Assembly (NCBI GenBank): GCA_947454585.1
Contig: CANGML010000057.1
Location: forward strand, 1-8,546
From: Comamonadaceae bacterium
GTDB lineage: Bacteria; Pseudomonadota; Gammaproteobacteria; Burkholderiales; Burkholderiaceae_C
Length of the DNA: 8,546 nt
Direction of reading: 5' to 3'
The position numbers and the translations under genes were made by a program. Each line of letters begins with the position of its first letter. The first letter of the stretch is position 1. Below are positions 1 to 7,202 of this stretch, piece after piece. The notes below the pieces were generated by a model. The model ran no database searches and was not told the DNA's origin. It saw only the letters and a list, made by a program, of their open reading frames with translations.

Positions 1-541
1 ACAAAGCGCCCAAGAAATGAGGCGTCGAGCCTGCGGCGGGTGAGCCATAGCTGGCATCGTTTGGATTGGCCTTGGCCCACGCCAAAAACTCTTTCACGTT
101 TTTCACAGAGGCGGGCACCATCGGGCCCACCGCCAAACCGTGCGTCAGCATCGAGGCCATGGCCACTGGGACGAAGTCTTTGAAGGGGTCGTAGCTGAGC
201 TTGGCGTAGATGTGTGGGTAGATCGCCATCATCGAATAAGGCGTGAGCAACAACGTGCTGCCATCAGCGGGGGCAGATTTGACGGCTTCCACCGCGATGC
301 GGCCTGCAGCGCCGGTTTTGTTTTCTACCACCCCAGCGTTTTTGCTGTAGGTGCCATTGCCCAGTTTGTCGCCGATGCGGCGGCTGGTCACGTCAGCGGT
401 GCCACCGGCGGGAAAACCGTTGATGATTTTGATTTGTTCCAGCGGCAGTGCACCGCTCTGGGCCAAGGCATGGAAGGGCGCGAGGGCTGCCATCGCGACG
501 GGCGTGAGGGCGGTTTGGATAAATTGACGACGGTTGCTCAT
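1..541 (-). CDS. Bug/TctC-family periplasmic substrate-binding protein, C-terminus cut by window edge
   Basis: The first 180 residues are visible; family members usually have about 320, so roughly 140 C-terminal residues lie off the left edge. The N-terminus is an export signal: an NRRQF twin-arginine-like motif at residues 3-7, a hydrophobic stretch at 11-22, and a probable cleavage site after Ala-Leu-Ala at 25-27. The mature part shows Bug-family signatures: a FPAGGTAD loop at 43-50, the NKTGAAG segment at 74-80, PADGSTLLL at 91-99 and the YGSPAAGSTPHF block at 165-176. The start is supported by AGGAG at 549-553, seven bases before the ATG. Bug proteins bind carboxylates in the periplasm, some acting with TctAB membrane subunits, which are not visible here. 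The gene is last in the visible run, 61 bp after the dehydrogenase, suggesting an aromatic-acid ligand, but the ligand cannot be read from sequence. Confidence 0.93.
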   Translation of the reverse strand, partial: MSNRRQFIQTALTPVAMAALAPFHALAQSGALPLEQIKIINGFPAGGTADVTSRRIGDKLGNGTYSKNAGVVENKTGAAGRIAVEAVKSAPADGSTLLLTPYSMMAIYPHIYAKLSYDPFKDFVPVAMASMLTHGLAVGPMVPASVKNVKEFLAWAKANPNDASYGSPAAGSTPHFLGAL

Positions 542-575
542 GGGTTGTCTCCTAACTTGGGTTGTGGTGAGTTGA

Positions 576-602
576 GATGGGGTGAGGGTGATGGTGATGG
601 GG
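576..602. repeat. Short GGTGATG-type low-complexity repeat in the SDR/Bug gap
   Basis: The 61-bp gap between the dehydrogenase stop and the Bug gene start contains two copies of GATGGGG (576-582 and 596-602) flanking GGTGATGGTGATGG-like triplet repetition. On the transcribed (minus) strand this is a C-rich, CA/TC-rich leader with few possibilities for pairing. No hairpin with a T-run is present, so it does not look like a terminator. It may simply be slippage-prone spacer. Confidence 0.4.
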
Positions 603-1367
603 TCATCTGGGCGCCATGCGTAACGCGCCATCCAAGCGAATGACTTCGCCATTCAGATGTGTGTTGGTCACGATATGACAGGCCAGTTCTGCAAATTCTT
701 GGGGTTTGCCTAAGCGCGCTGGGAACGGAATGCTGGCCGCCAAGGACGCCTGCACGGGCTCTGGCAAGGTCTTCATCAATGGGGTGGCAAAAAGTCCGGG
801 GGCGATGGTGCAGACACGAATACCGTGTTGTGCCAAATCGCGTGCCATGGGCAAGGTCATGCCCACCACGCCACTCTTAGAGGCACTGTAGGCTTGTTGC
901 CCCACCTGTCCGTCGAATGCGGCCACAGAGGCGGTGAACACCATCACACCGCGTTCCCCGTCTTCCAGCGGATCGAGCTTGGCGCAGGCTGCGGCAAACA
1001 AGCGCGCGGCGTTGTAGGTACCGATGAGGTTGACTTGAATCACCTTGGCAAAGTCTTCCAAGGGGGCCGCTTGGCCATCTTTGCCGACCACGCGTTTGGC
1101 GGAGCCCATGCCGGCAATGTGCATCAAGAGGCGGGCGGGGCCATGGGCCGCTGCCGCTTGGTCGATGGCCTGCTGCATGCTGTCGGGTTGCGTGACGTCG
1201 CATGGAATGGCTAAGCCACCGATCTCTTGGGCCACGCGTGTGGCGTTCTCTAAGTTCAGGTCGAGTACGGCAACTTTGGCGCCTAGGCGGGCCAACGCTC
1301 TGGCGGTGGCTTCTCCGAGTCCGGAGCCTGCCCCAGTGACCAGGGCTGCGTGTCCTTGAATTTTCAT
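603..1367 (-). CDS. SDR-family 3-hydroxyacyl-CoA dehydrogenase
   Basis: This 254-residue classical short-chain dehydrogenase/reductase has the length of type-II (HSD10-like) 3-hydroxyacyl-CoA dehydrogenases. Visible motifs are the TGxxxGxG nucleotide loop at 11-18, Asp36 at the end of beta-2 (NAD rather than NADP preference), Asn113 in VNLIG, Ser147, and YSASK with Tyr160 and Lys164, so the Asn-Ser-Tyr-Lys tetrad is complete. The usual NNAG/NCAG motif reads HIAG at 83-86. By family and position it should oxidise the beta-hydroxy-arylpropionyl-CoA made by the hydratase to the beta-ketoacyl-CoA in the cytoplasm. It lies 22 bp downstream of the CoA ligase and is almost certainly co-transcribed. 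No strong ribosome-binding site is seen; ACAGAG lies just before the ATG. The substrate is inferred from context. Confidence 0.9.
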   Translation of the reverse strand: MKIQGHAALVTGAGSGLGEATARALARLGAKVAVLDLNLENATRVAQEIGGLAIPCDVTQPDSMQQAIDQAAAAHGPARLLMHIAGMGSAKRVVGKDGQAAPLEDFAKVIQVNLIGTYNAARLFAAACAKLDPLEDGERGVMVFTASVAAFDGQVGQQAYSASKSGVVGMTLPMARDLAQHGIRVCTIAPGLFATPLMKTLPEPVQASLAASIPFPARLGKPQEFAELACHIVTNTHLNGEVIRLDGALRMAPR

Positions 1368-1389
1368 GGCTCTGTGTCGCTTTCAACAA

Positions 1390-3243
1390 TTAGGAACGGG
1401 GTTTCAAAATGGTGTGCAGGCGGTCCTCATGCAACGCCGCCACGGTGTCTGCACGGTGCGTCAACACCGCACGTTGGTTGATGGATCCCTTGTCGGTGAT
1501 CTCACCACGGTCAATCGTCGGGGCGTCGGACAAGAGGCACAAACGTGCGATACGACTGGCACTGCCCGTGGCATGGCGGGCCAGTTCATCCACCATGTGT
1601 TGGAAGTGGGCGAGTACCGGCGCACTGGCCAGCACATCCGCCAGTGGCACGTCTGCGCCTAGGCCACTGAGTTGGCGCACTGCAGGGGTGGCAAACACCA
1701 TGGCACCTACCTCTTTCATGTTCAAACCCGTGATGACCACATCTTGAATGTAGGGTGCACCCGCTGCAATGATCTTGCTGCGTAGCGGGCCCACGCTGAC
1801 AAACGTGCCGGTGGCGAGTTTGAAGTCTTCTGCAATACGGCCATCAAATTTGAGACCCAAATGCACATCGGTTTCATCGATCCACTTCACCGCATCACCA
1901 GTGCAGAAGAAACCTTCGTCATCAAAGGAAGCGGCGGTTTCTTTGGGGTCGCGCCAATAGCCCGGCGTGATGTTGGGGCCGCGGTAGCGCACCTCGGTTT
2001 TGTCATCGTGGTCGACCAGCTTGAGCTCAAGCCCTGGGGTGGGCACGCCCAAGTCGCCCGCCCGCACGTGGGGGTTGGTGACAAAAATACCAAACGGGCC
2101 GGACTCGGTCATCCCCAGGCCCGTGGTCATGACAATGCGTTCGCCGATTTCACGTTCTTGTGATGCGTACAGGCTGTCCCACACGGGTTGGGCCAGTGCG
2201 GCGCCCGCGTAGAAAAACATCTGCACGCGTGAGAGCAGGTTTTTGCGCAAGGCGTCATCGGTTGTCATGGCGTTGGCAATGGCTTCGAATCCGGTGGGAA
2301 CGTTGAAGTACACCGTGGGCGCGATCTCGCGCAAATTGCGCAAGGTCTCGTGCATCAACGCGGGGGTGGGCTTGCCGTCGTCGATGTAGAGCGTGCCACC
2401 ATGGAACACCACCATGCCAAAGTTGTGGTTGCCGCCAAAGGTGTGGTTCCAGGGCAACCAGTCCACCAAGACCAGGGGCTTTTCGGCAAGCACCGGCATG
2501 GACTGCGCCATTTGCTGTTGGTTGGCGCACCACAGGCGTTGCGTATTGATCACGGCCTTGGGCATCTTGGTGGAGCCGCTGGTGAACAAAAACTTCGCGA
2601 TGGTGTCTGGGCCCGTGGCTGCCATGGCCGCGTCAACCGCCGGTGTGTCTGGGGTGGCCGCGAGCGTGGCAAAGGGCGTCACCTCACGCCCCTCCACATG
2701 GCCTTGTACCAGCACGATTTCCATGTCGGGGCCCACCGTGGCTTGTATCGCTTTGGCGTAACGCGCATCGGAGGCAAAGACCAAGCCGGGTGTCACGGTG
2801 TGCAGCACATGCTTGAGCTTGTCGTAGTCTTGGCTGATCAGCGAATAGGGCGGCGAGGTGGGGACATAAGGCACGCCCGCGATCAGGCAACCCAAGGCGA
2901 GCAGCGCATGCTCCAAGCTGTTCTCACTCAAGATCACGACAGGACGCTCAGCCGACAGTTGGCGATCGATCAAGCCCTGCGCAATGTGGCGCGCTTGCTG
3001 CCACGCGTGTGCATAGCTGATGTGTTGCCAATCGCCCAAGCTGCCATCGGCCAACTGGGTGCGGCGGGCAAACAAGGTTTGCTCGGGCTTTGTCTGCGCC
3101 CAATGCTTGAGCTTGTCCGTCAAACGGTCGGGAAAAGCGTGGAGGGCTTGATCGGCTTTCAGGTAGCGCGTGCCGTGCGGTCCATCCTTCAGTTCCACGC
3201 GCGTGACGCCAAACTTGAGGGGGCGAAATTTAGCTGAGCTCAT
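1390..3243 (-). CDS. fcs: Feruloyl-CoA / p-hydroxycinnamoyl-CoA synthase (ANL adenylate-forming ligase)
   Basis: This 617-residue AMP-binding enzyme activates a hydroxycinnamate (ferulate, p-coumarate, caffeate) with ATP and CoA, giving the CoA thioester, AMP and pyrophosphate. The phosphate loop is FTSGSTKMPK at 220-229, the adenylate motif TTGLGMTESG at 373-382, the YRGPNITPGYW segment at 420-430 and the TGD ribose-binding motif at 448-450. GRIAEDFKLATGTFV at 468-482 is the hinge region as found in feruloyl-CoA synthases, and ITDKGSINQRAVL at 582-594 supplies the C-terminal catalytic-lysine region. Length and the C-terminal block match feruloyl-CoA synthases rather than the shorter 4-coumarate:CoA ligases. 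GGAG at 3251-3254 lies seven bases before the ATG and fixes the start. It is the second gene of the leftward run, 33 bp after the hydratase. Preference between p-coumarate and ferulate is not resolvable; the neighbouring pobA favours p-coumarate as at least one substrate. Confidence 0.93.
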   Translation of the reverse strand: MSSAKFRPLKFGVTRVELKDGPHGTRYLKADQALHAFPDRLTDKLKHWAQTKPEQTLFARRTQLADGSLGDWQHISYAHAWQQARHIAQGLIDRQLSAERPVVILSENSLEHALLALGCLIAGVPYVPTSPPYSLISQDYDKLKHVLHTVTPGLVFASDARYAKAIQATVGPDMEIVLVQGHVEGREVTPFATLAATPDTPAVDAAMAATGPDTIAKFLFTSGSTKMPKAVINTQRLWCANQQQMAQSMPVLAEKPLVLVDWLPWNHTFGGNHNFGMVVFHGGTLYIDDGKPTPALMHETLRNLREIAPTVYFNVPTGFEAIANAMTTDDALRKNLLSRVQMFFYAGAALAQPVWDSLYASQEREIGERIVMTTGLGMTESGPFGIFVTNPHVRAGDLGVPTPGLELKLVDHDDKTEVRYRGPNITPGYWRDPKETAASFDDEGFFCTGDAVKWIDETDVHLGLKFDGRIAEDFKLATGTFVSVGPLRSKIIAAGAPYIQDVVITGLNMKEVGAMVFATPAVRQLSGLGADVPLADVLASAPVLAHFQHMVDELARHATGSASRIARLCLLSDAPTIDRGEITDKGSINQRAVLTHRADTVAALHEDRLHTILKPRS

Positions 3244-3276
3244 CGTGGGTCTCCGTCTTTTGTCGAGGCGAGGCGC

Positions 3277-4053
3277 TTAGTTTTTTTGCACTTTGGCGGC
3301 GCGGCCTTCTAAGAAATCACGCACACGTTGCTTGGCTTCAGGGGCCGCTTGGGCAATCGCGGACATCATGGACTCCGTGATGAAGCCTTGGTCGGCGGGT
3401 TGATCGGCAATGCGTGGCAACACGTTCATCAACGCGTAGTTGGTCAACGGTGCGTTGCTGCCAATGCGTTGCGCCAGTTCCATGGCTTTGTCCAAGGAGG
3501 TGCCGTTGGGCACCAGGTATTGCGCGAACCCCACCCGCTCGCCGTCGACCGCGTTGTAGACGCGACCGGTCATCATCATGTCGGTCATGCGCGCCACCCC
3601 AATCAAACGGGGGATGCGTACCGCACCGCCGCCCCCCACAAAGATCCCGCGCGTGCCTTCAGGCAGGGCGTAGAAGGTGGTCTCGTCTGCCACACGAATA
3701 TGGCACGCGCTGGCCAACTCCAAGCCGCCGCCCACCACGGCGCCATGCAGCGCCGCGACGACGGGGACAGGGCCATGCTGGACACGCTCCAAGGCGGCGT
3801 GCCAAGAACGTGAATGGTGCATGCCTTGGCCCGCATCGCGTTCTTTCAAATCGCTCAAATCCAAGCCCGCACAGAAATGCTCGCCATCGCCAGCAATGAC
3901 CGCCGCTTTGGCGTGGTCGGGCAGGTTTTCAAAGATGTGACGCAGCGACGCAATCAACGCATCGTTTAACGCATTGCGCTTGGTAGGGCGGGTGAGGGTC
4001 ACCACCGCAATGTCGCCGCGCATGTCGAAATGGATGTCTGGGTTGGAGTTCAT
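3277..4053 (-). CDS. Enoyl-CoA hydratase/crotonase-family protein, probable hydroxycinnamoyl-CoA hydratase
   Basis: This 258-residue crotonase-fold protein has the oxyanion-hole segments CAGLDL (61-66) and VVGGGLELA (107-115). Glu112 and Glu132 are 20 residues apart, the same spacing as the two catalytic glutamates of classical enoyl-CoA hydratase (Glu144/Glu164 in the rat enzyme). In the feruloyl-CoA hydratase-lyase (HCHL) of Pseudomonas, as I recall it, the first of these is a serine, so this gene looks like a plain hydratase that adds water across the side-chain double bond without cleaving it. It is the first gene of the leftward run and faces the divergent control region. The ribosome-binding site is weak (AAGAGA, about 11 bases before the ATG). 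Family assignment is firm; hydroxycinnamoyl-CoA as substrate is inferred from the adjoining ligase and dehydrogenase. Confidence 0.9.
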   Translation of the reverse strand: MNSNPDIHFDMRGDIAVVTLTRPTKRNALNDALIASLRHIFENLPDHAKAAVIAGDGEHFCAGLDLSDLKERDAGQGMHHSRSWHAALERVQHGPVPVVAALHGAVVGGGLELASACHIRVADETTFYALPEGTRGIFVGGGGAVRIPRLIGVARMTDMMMTGRVYNAVDGERVGFAQYLVPNGTSLDKAMELAQRIGSNAPLTNYALMNVLPRIADQPADQGFITESMMSAIAQAAPEAKQRVRDFLEGRAAKVQKN

Positions 4054-4083
4054 GGTCGGGTTTTCTCTTGGTTGCGTCGAATC

Positions 4084-4110
4084 TTGAAATCAATTATGGT
4101 TATGTCTAAT
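4084..4110 (+). promoter_or_regulatory. Candidate sigma-70 promoter for the amidohydrolase gene
   Basis: TTGAAA at 4084-4089 resembles a -35 box (5 of 6) and TCTAAT at 4105-4110 a -10 box (5 of 6), but the spacer is only 15 bp. TAATAA at 4107-4112 gives a 17-bp spacer with a poorer -10 match. The region is strikingly AT-rich compared with its surroundings. A leftward promoter for the hydratase operon must share the same 117-bp gap; TAGACA (reverse complement of 4103-4108) is a possible -35 but no good -10 follows. Confidence 0.35.
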
Positions 4111-4113
4111 AAC
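4099..4113. promoter_or_regulatory. Inverted repeat GTTAT-N5-ATAAC, candidate operator
   Basis: A perfect five-base inverted repeat with a five-base centre lies in the divergent gap between the hydratase and amidohydrolase genes, overlapping the candidate -10 region. An outer pair, ATTAT (4093-4097) and ATAAT (4117-4121), surrounds it with a centre shifted by one base. AT-rich dyads of this size are typical of MarR-type sites, and MarR regulators (CouR, FerR, HcaR types) are known for hydroxycinnamate clusters. No MarR gene is in the window, so the link is speculative. Confidence 0.4.
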
Positions 4114-4121
4114 TAAATAAT

Positions 4122-4141
4122 CAGGACTTACCCTAGACCTG
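4122..4141. promoter_or_regulatory. Imperfect dyad CAGGACT-N6-AGACCTG, candidate operator
   Basis: Two seven-base arms match at six positions each around a six-base centre. The dyad sits immediately downstream of the candidate -10 of the amidohydrolase gene and 29 bp before its ATG, where a bound repressor would block transcription in that direction. No T-run follows, so it is not a terminator. Which regulator might bind is unknown. Confidence 0.38.
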
Positions 4142-4170
4142 ACCGAAAATATCTCTACTGGAGTTGAAGC

Positions 4171-5043
4171 ATGGACTACAAAAACTTGATCGCGATTGAC
4201 ATTCACACCCACGCCGAGGTGAGCTGTCGCAACCCGTTTGACAACTACGGTGAGGAGTACGACCGCGCTGCGGATAAGTACTTCGGCTCCAACCTACGGC
4301 CCACCATTGATGAGACAGTGGCGTACTACCGGGAGAGAAAAATTGGCTTGGTGATGTTCACCGTGGACAGCGAATCGCAGTTGGGTCGTCGCCGCATTCC
4401 CAATGAAGAAATTGCGGATGCCGCCAAGAAGAACAGCGACATGATGATTGCCTTCGCCAGCATCGACCCGCACAAGGGCAAGATGGGCGCGCGCGAAGCC
4501 GAGCGGTTGATCAAGGAAGACGGCATCAAAGGCTTCAAGTTCCACCCCACCGTTCAGGGCTACCACCCCTACGACAAAATGGCTTGGCCTATTTATGACG
4601 TGATCAACGAATACAAGCTGCCCGCCATCTTTCACACCGGCCACAGCGGCATCGGCAGTGGCATGCGCTGTGGCGGTGGTCTGCGCTTGGCCTACAGCAA
4701 CCCCATGCACTTGGACGATGTGGCGATTGACTGGCCGGACATGCAAATTGTGATGGCGCACCCCAGCTTTCCCTGGCAAGACGAAGCCCTCAGTGTGGCC
4801 ACGCACAAACCCAATGTGTGGATTGACCTGTCGGGCTGGAGTCCGAAATACTTTCCCAAACAATTAGTGCAGTACGCCAATACCTTGCTGAAGGATCGCG
4901 TCCTTTTTGGCAGCGACTATCCGCTGATCACCCCCGAGCGTTGGATGAAAGACTTTGAAGTGGCAGGCTTCAAACCCGAGGTGATGCCTGGCATCTTGAA
5001 GGACAACGCGGTGCGTTTGTTGGGGTTAGACAAACACGCCTAA
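4171..5043 (+). CDS. Amidohydrolase-2 family protein, probable aryl-beta-ketoacyl-CoA hydrolase (CouO-like)
   Basis: This 290-residue metal-dependent TIM-barrel protein belongs to the amidohydrolase-2 (ACMSD/resorcylate decarboxylase-like) group. Metal and catalytic candidates are the HxH pair His12/His14, His125 in FKFHP, His155 in IFHTGHSG, His197 in VMAHPSF and Asp249 in LFGSDYP. No signal peptide is present. GGAG at 4160-4163 lies seven bases before the ATG. Positioned divergently from the ligase/hydratase/dehydrogenase operon, with no thiolase around, it is the natural candidate to cleave 4-hydroxyphenyl-beta-ketopropionyl-CoA with water to 4-hydroxybenzoate and acetyl-CoA. From memory, CouO of Rhodococcus jostii RHA1, also annotated as an amidohydrolase, performs this step. 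The alternative is a decarboxylase acting on an aromatic acid. The family is certain; the reaction is inferred from context. Confidence 0.8.
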   Translation: MDYKNLIAIDIHTHAEVSCRNPFDNYGEEYDRAADKYFGSNLRPTIDETVAYYRERKIGLVMFTVDSESQLGRRRIPNEEIADAAKKNSDMMIAFASIDPHKGKMGAREAERLIKEDGIKGFKFHPTVQGYHPYDKMAWPIYDVINEYKLPAIFHTGHSGIGSGMRCGGGLRLAYSNPMHLDDVAIDWPDMQIVMAHPSFPWQDEALSVATHKPNVWIDLSGWSPKYFPKQLVQYANTLLKDRVLFGSDYPLITPERWMKDFEVAGFKPEVMPGILKDNAVRLLGLDKHA

Positions 5044-5852
5044 ATCAAAGGCCGCAGCGCTTGCGCGGTGTGTTGCAGCAGTGGCAGCCAGCGCTTGACT
5101 AAATCAGGGGCGTGAGGCCCTGCCCCTGAGCGCACCAAATTCAATGCGGCCACCGTGACACCCCGCTGATCGCGCAGGGGCACGGCCAGGGCATCGACCC
5201 CTAGCTCATGCTCTTGTGTCGCCAAGCAGTAATCGTGTTTGGCGATGTGTTTGAGTTTTTGTTTGAGGTCTTTGACCTCTGTCGCTGTGTGGGCGGTGAG
5301 GCGACTCAAGGCATTGACCTCCAACCATTTTTTCAAATGCGAGGTGGGCAAGTTCGCCAGCAACACCTGGCCTGTCGACGTTGCGTGCGCGGGCAGCCGT
5401 GTGCCCACGTGCAAGCCATAGGCCAAAACAGACTGCTGGGTTGGGGTGGTGCCGTTGGCGCCTTGCCAAATGCCACGTGCCACGATGATCACGGCATCGT
5501 TTTGCAACACCGCCACCGAGCAAGACAGTTGCGTGGCCAAACTCAGCTGGTGCAGGCTGGGTTGAACGGCGCGCGGCAAACGGGCGCCAGAGAGGTAGCT
5601 GCCTGCAAACCCCAACACCTTGGCGGACAGCCAGTAATACTGACCATCCGTCTCCAGGTAACCCAACTGGGTGAGGGTGAGCAAGTGGCGCCGCGCAGCA
5701 GCACGCGTCAGTCCTGTACGCTGGGCGGTCAGGGTGGCATTGAGGCGTTGCCGCTCTGTATCGAAGCTCTCCAGGACCGCCATGCCGCGAGCCATGCCTT
5801 CGATCCAGTCGGCTTTGTTCACATCGGGGTGGGGTGTCGGTTGCGCGATCAT
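5040..5852 (-). CDS. pobR: IclR-family transcriptional regulator (PobR/PcaR-like)
   Basis: This 270-residue protein has the typical IclR layout: an N-terminal winged helix-turn-helix at about 16-75 (with TGLTRAAARRHLLTL forming the recognition region at 46-60 and QLGYLETDGQYYWL the wing) and a C-terminal effector-binding domain at about 80-265. The GTRLPAHATSTGQVLLA segment at 150-166 and the DALAVPLRD stretch at 220-228 are family hallmarks. It is transcribed divergently from pobA across 103 bp containing a 26-bp dyad, the arrangement of IclR-type PobR activators that respond to 4-hydroxybenzoate; activation of pobA is therefore inferred. Its stop codon overlaps that of the convergent amidohydrolase gene. 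It could also control the hydroxycinnamate genes, though the 4054-4170 gap shows no dyad of the same form. The gene symbol rests on context. Confidence 0.85.
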   Translation of the reverse strand: MIAQPTPHPDVNKADWIEGMARGMAVLESFDTERQRLNATLTAQRTGLTRAAARRHLLTLTQLGYLETDGQYYWLSAKVLGFAGSYLSGARLPRAVQPSLHQLSLATQLSCSVAVLQNDAVIIVARGIWQGANGTTPTQQSVLAYGLHVGTRLPAHATSTGQVLLANLPTSHLKKWLEVNALSRLTAHTATEVKDLKQKLKHIAKHDYCLATQEHELGVDALAVPLRDQRGVTVAALNLVRSGAGPHAPDLVKRWLPLLQHTAQALRPLI

Positions 5853-5874
5853 CGTGCATCTATTCTATTCATCG

Positions 5875-5900
5875 CGCAGCATTCGGGGCGGAACTTTGCG
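5875..5900. promoter_or_regulatory. Imperfect 26-bp dyad, candidate PobR operator
   Basis: The symmetrical pattern is CGCA-N3-TTC-N6-GAA-N3-TGCG, with one further matching pair inside the N6. It lies midway in the regulator/pobA gap, 22 bp from the regulator start and 55 bp before the pobA start, ending at the candidate pobA -35 region. This is where an IclR-type activator that also represses its own gene would be expected to bind. Confidence 0.45.
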
Positions 5901-5922
5901 TTGTGTCAAATCAAGCTTTAAT
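5896..5922 (+). promoter_or_regulatory. Candidate pobA promoter
   Basis: TTTAAT at 5917-5922 is a good -10 hexamer (5 of 6). Upstream only weak -35 sequence is present (TTGCGT at 5896-5901, 3 of 6, 15-bp spacer), as expected for an activator-dependent promoter. Transcription would begin near 5929, giving a leader of about 27 bases. Confidence 0.35.
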
Positions 5923-5937
5923 CTCGCCACACTTTAA

Positions 5938-7140
<1,203 letters not shown>

Positions 7141-7202
7141 TCGGTCTGTGCGTCTGCAGTCGTAATAGACTAACGCCTTGCAAAAATAATGAGGGGATTC
7201 TG

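Noticed and set aside
140..643. Open frame of 167 codons on the + strand
   Set aside because: Antisense to the Bug-family gene, whose signal peptide and conserved blocks are clear in the opposite strand.
2350..3237. Long open frame of 295 codons on the + strand
   Set aside because: It lies wholly antisense to the well-supported feruloyl-CoA synthase; its translation shows no recognisable domain and is the usual by-product of GC-rich codon use.
3277..4053. Annotation as hydroxycinnamoyl-CoA hydratase-lyase (vanillin-forming)
   Set aside because: The first catalytic position is glutamate rather than the serine of that family, overall sequence resembles generic enoyl-CoA hydratases, and no vanillin dehydrogenase is next to it.
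5051..5068. GC-rich hairpin-like sequence just after the amidohydrolase stop
   Set aside because: The arms do not share one centre, the inner version leaves a two-base loop, no T-run follows on the + strand, and it codes for the regulator C-terminus.
5206..5859. Open frame of 217 codons on the - strand starting upstream of the IclR gene
   Set aside because: It is a shifted frame of the IclR regulator, Arg/His/Pro-rich with no family features, while the other frame has a complete IclR domain layout.
5208..5921. Open frame of 237 codons on the + strand over the regulator
   Set aside because: Antisense shadow of the IclR gene; low-complexity Gln/Gly/Arg-rich translation, and it runs into the pobA control region.
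7153..7171. GTCT...AGAC inverted repeat between pobA and the TRAP genes
   Set aside because: Only four pairs around an 11-base loop and no T-run; too weak to call a terminator.
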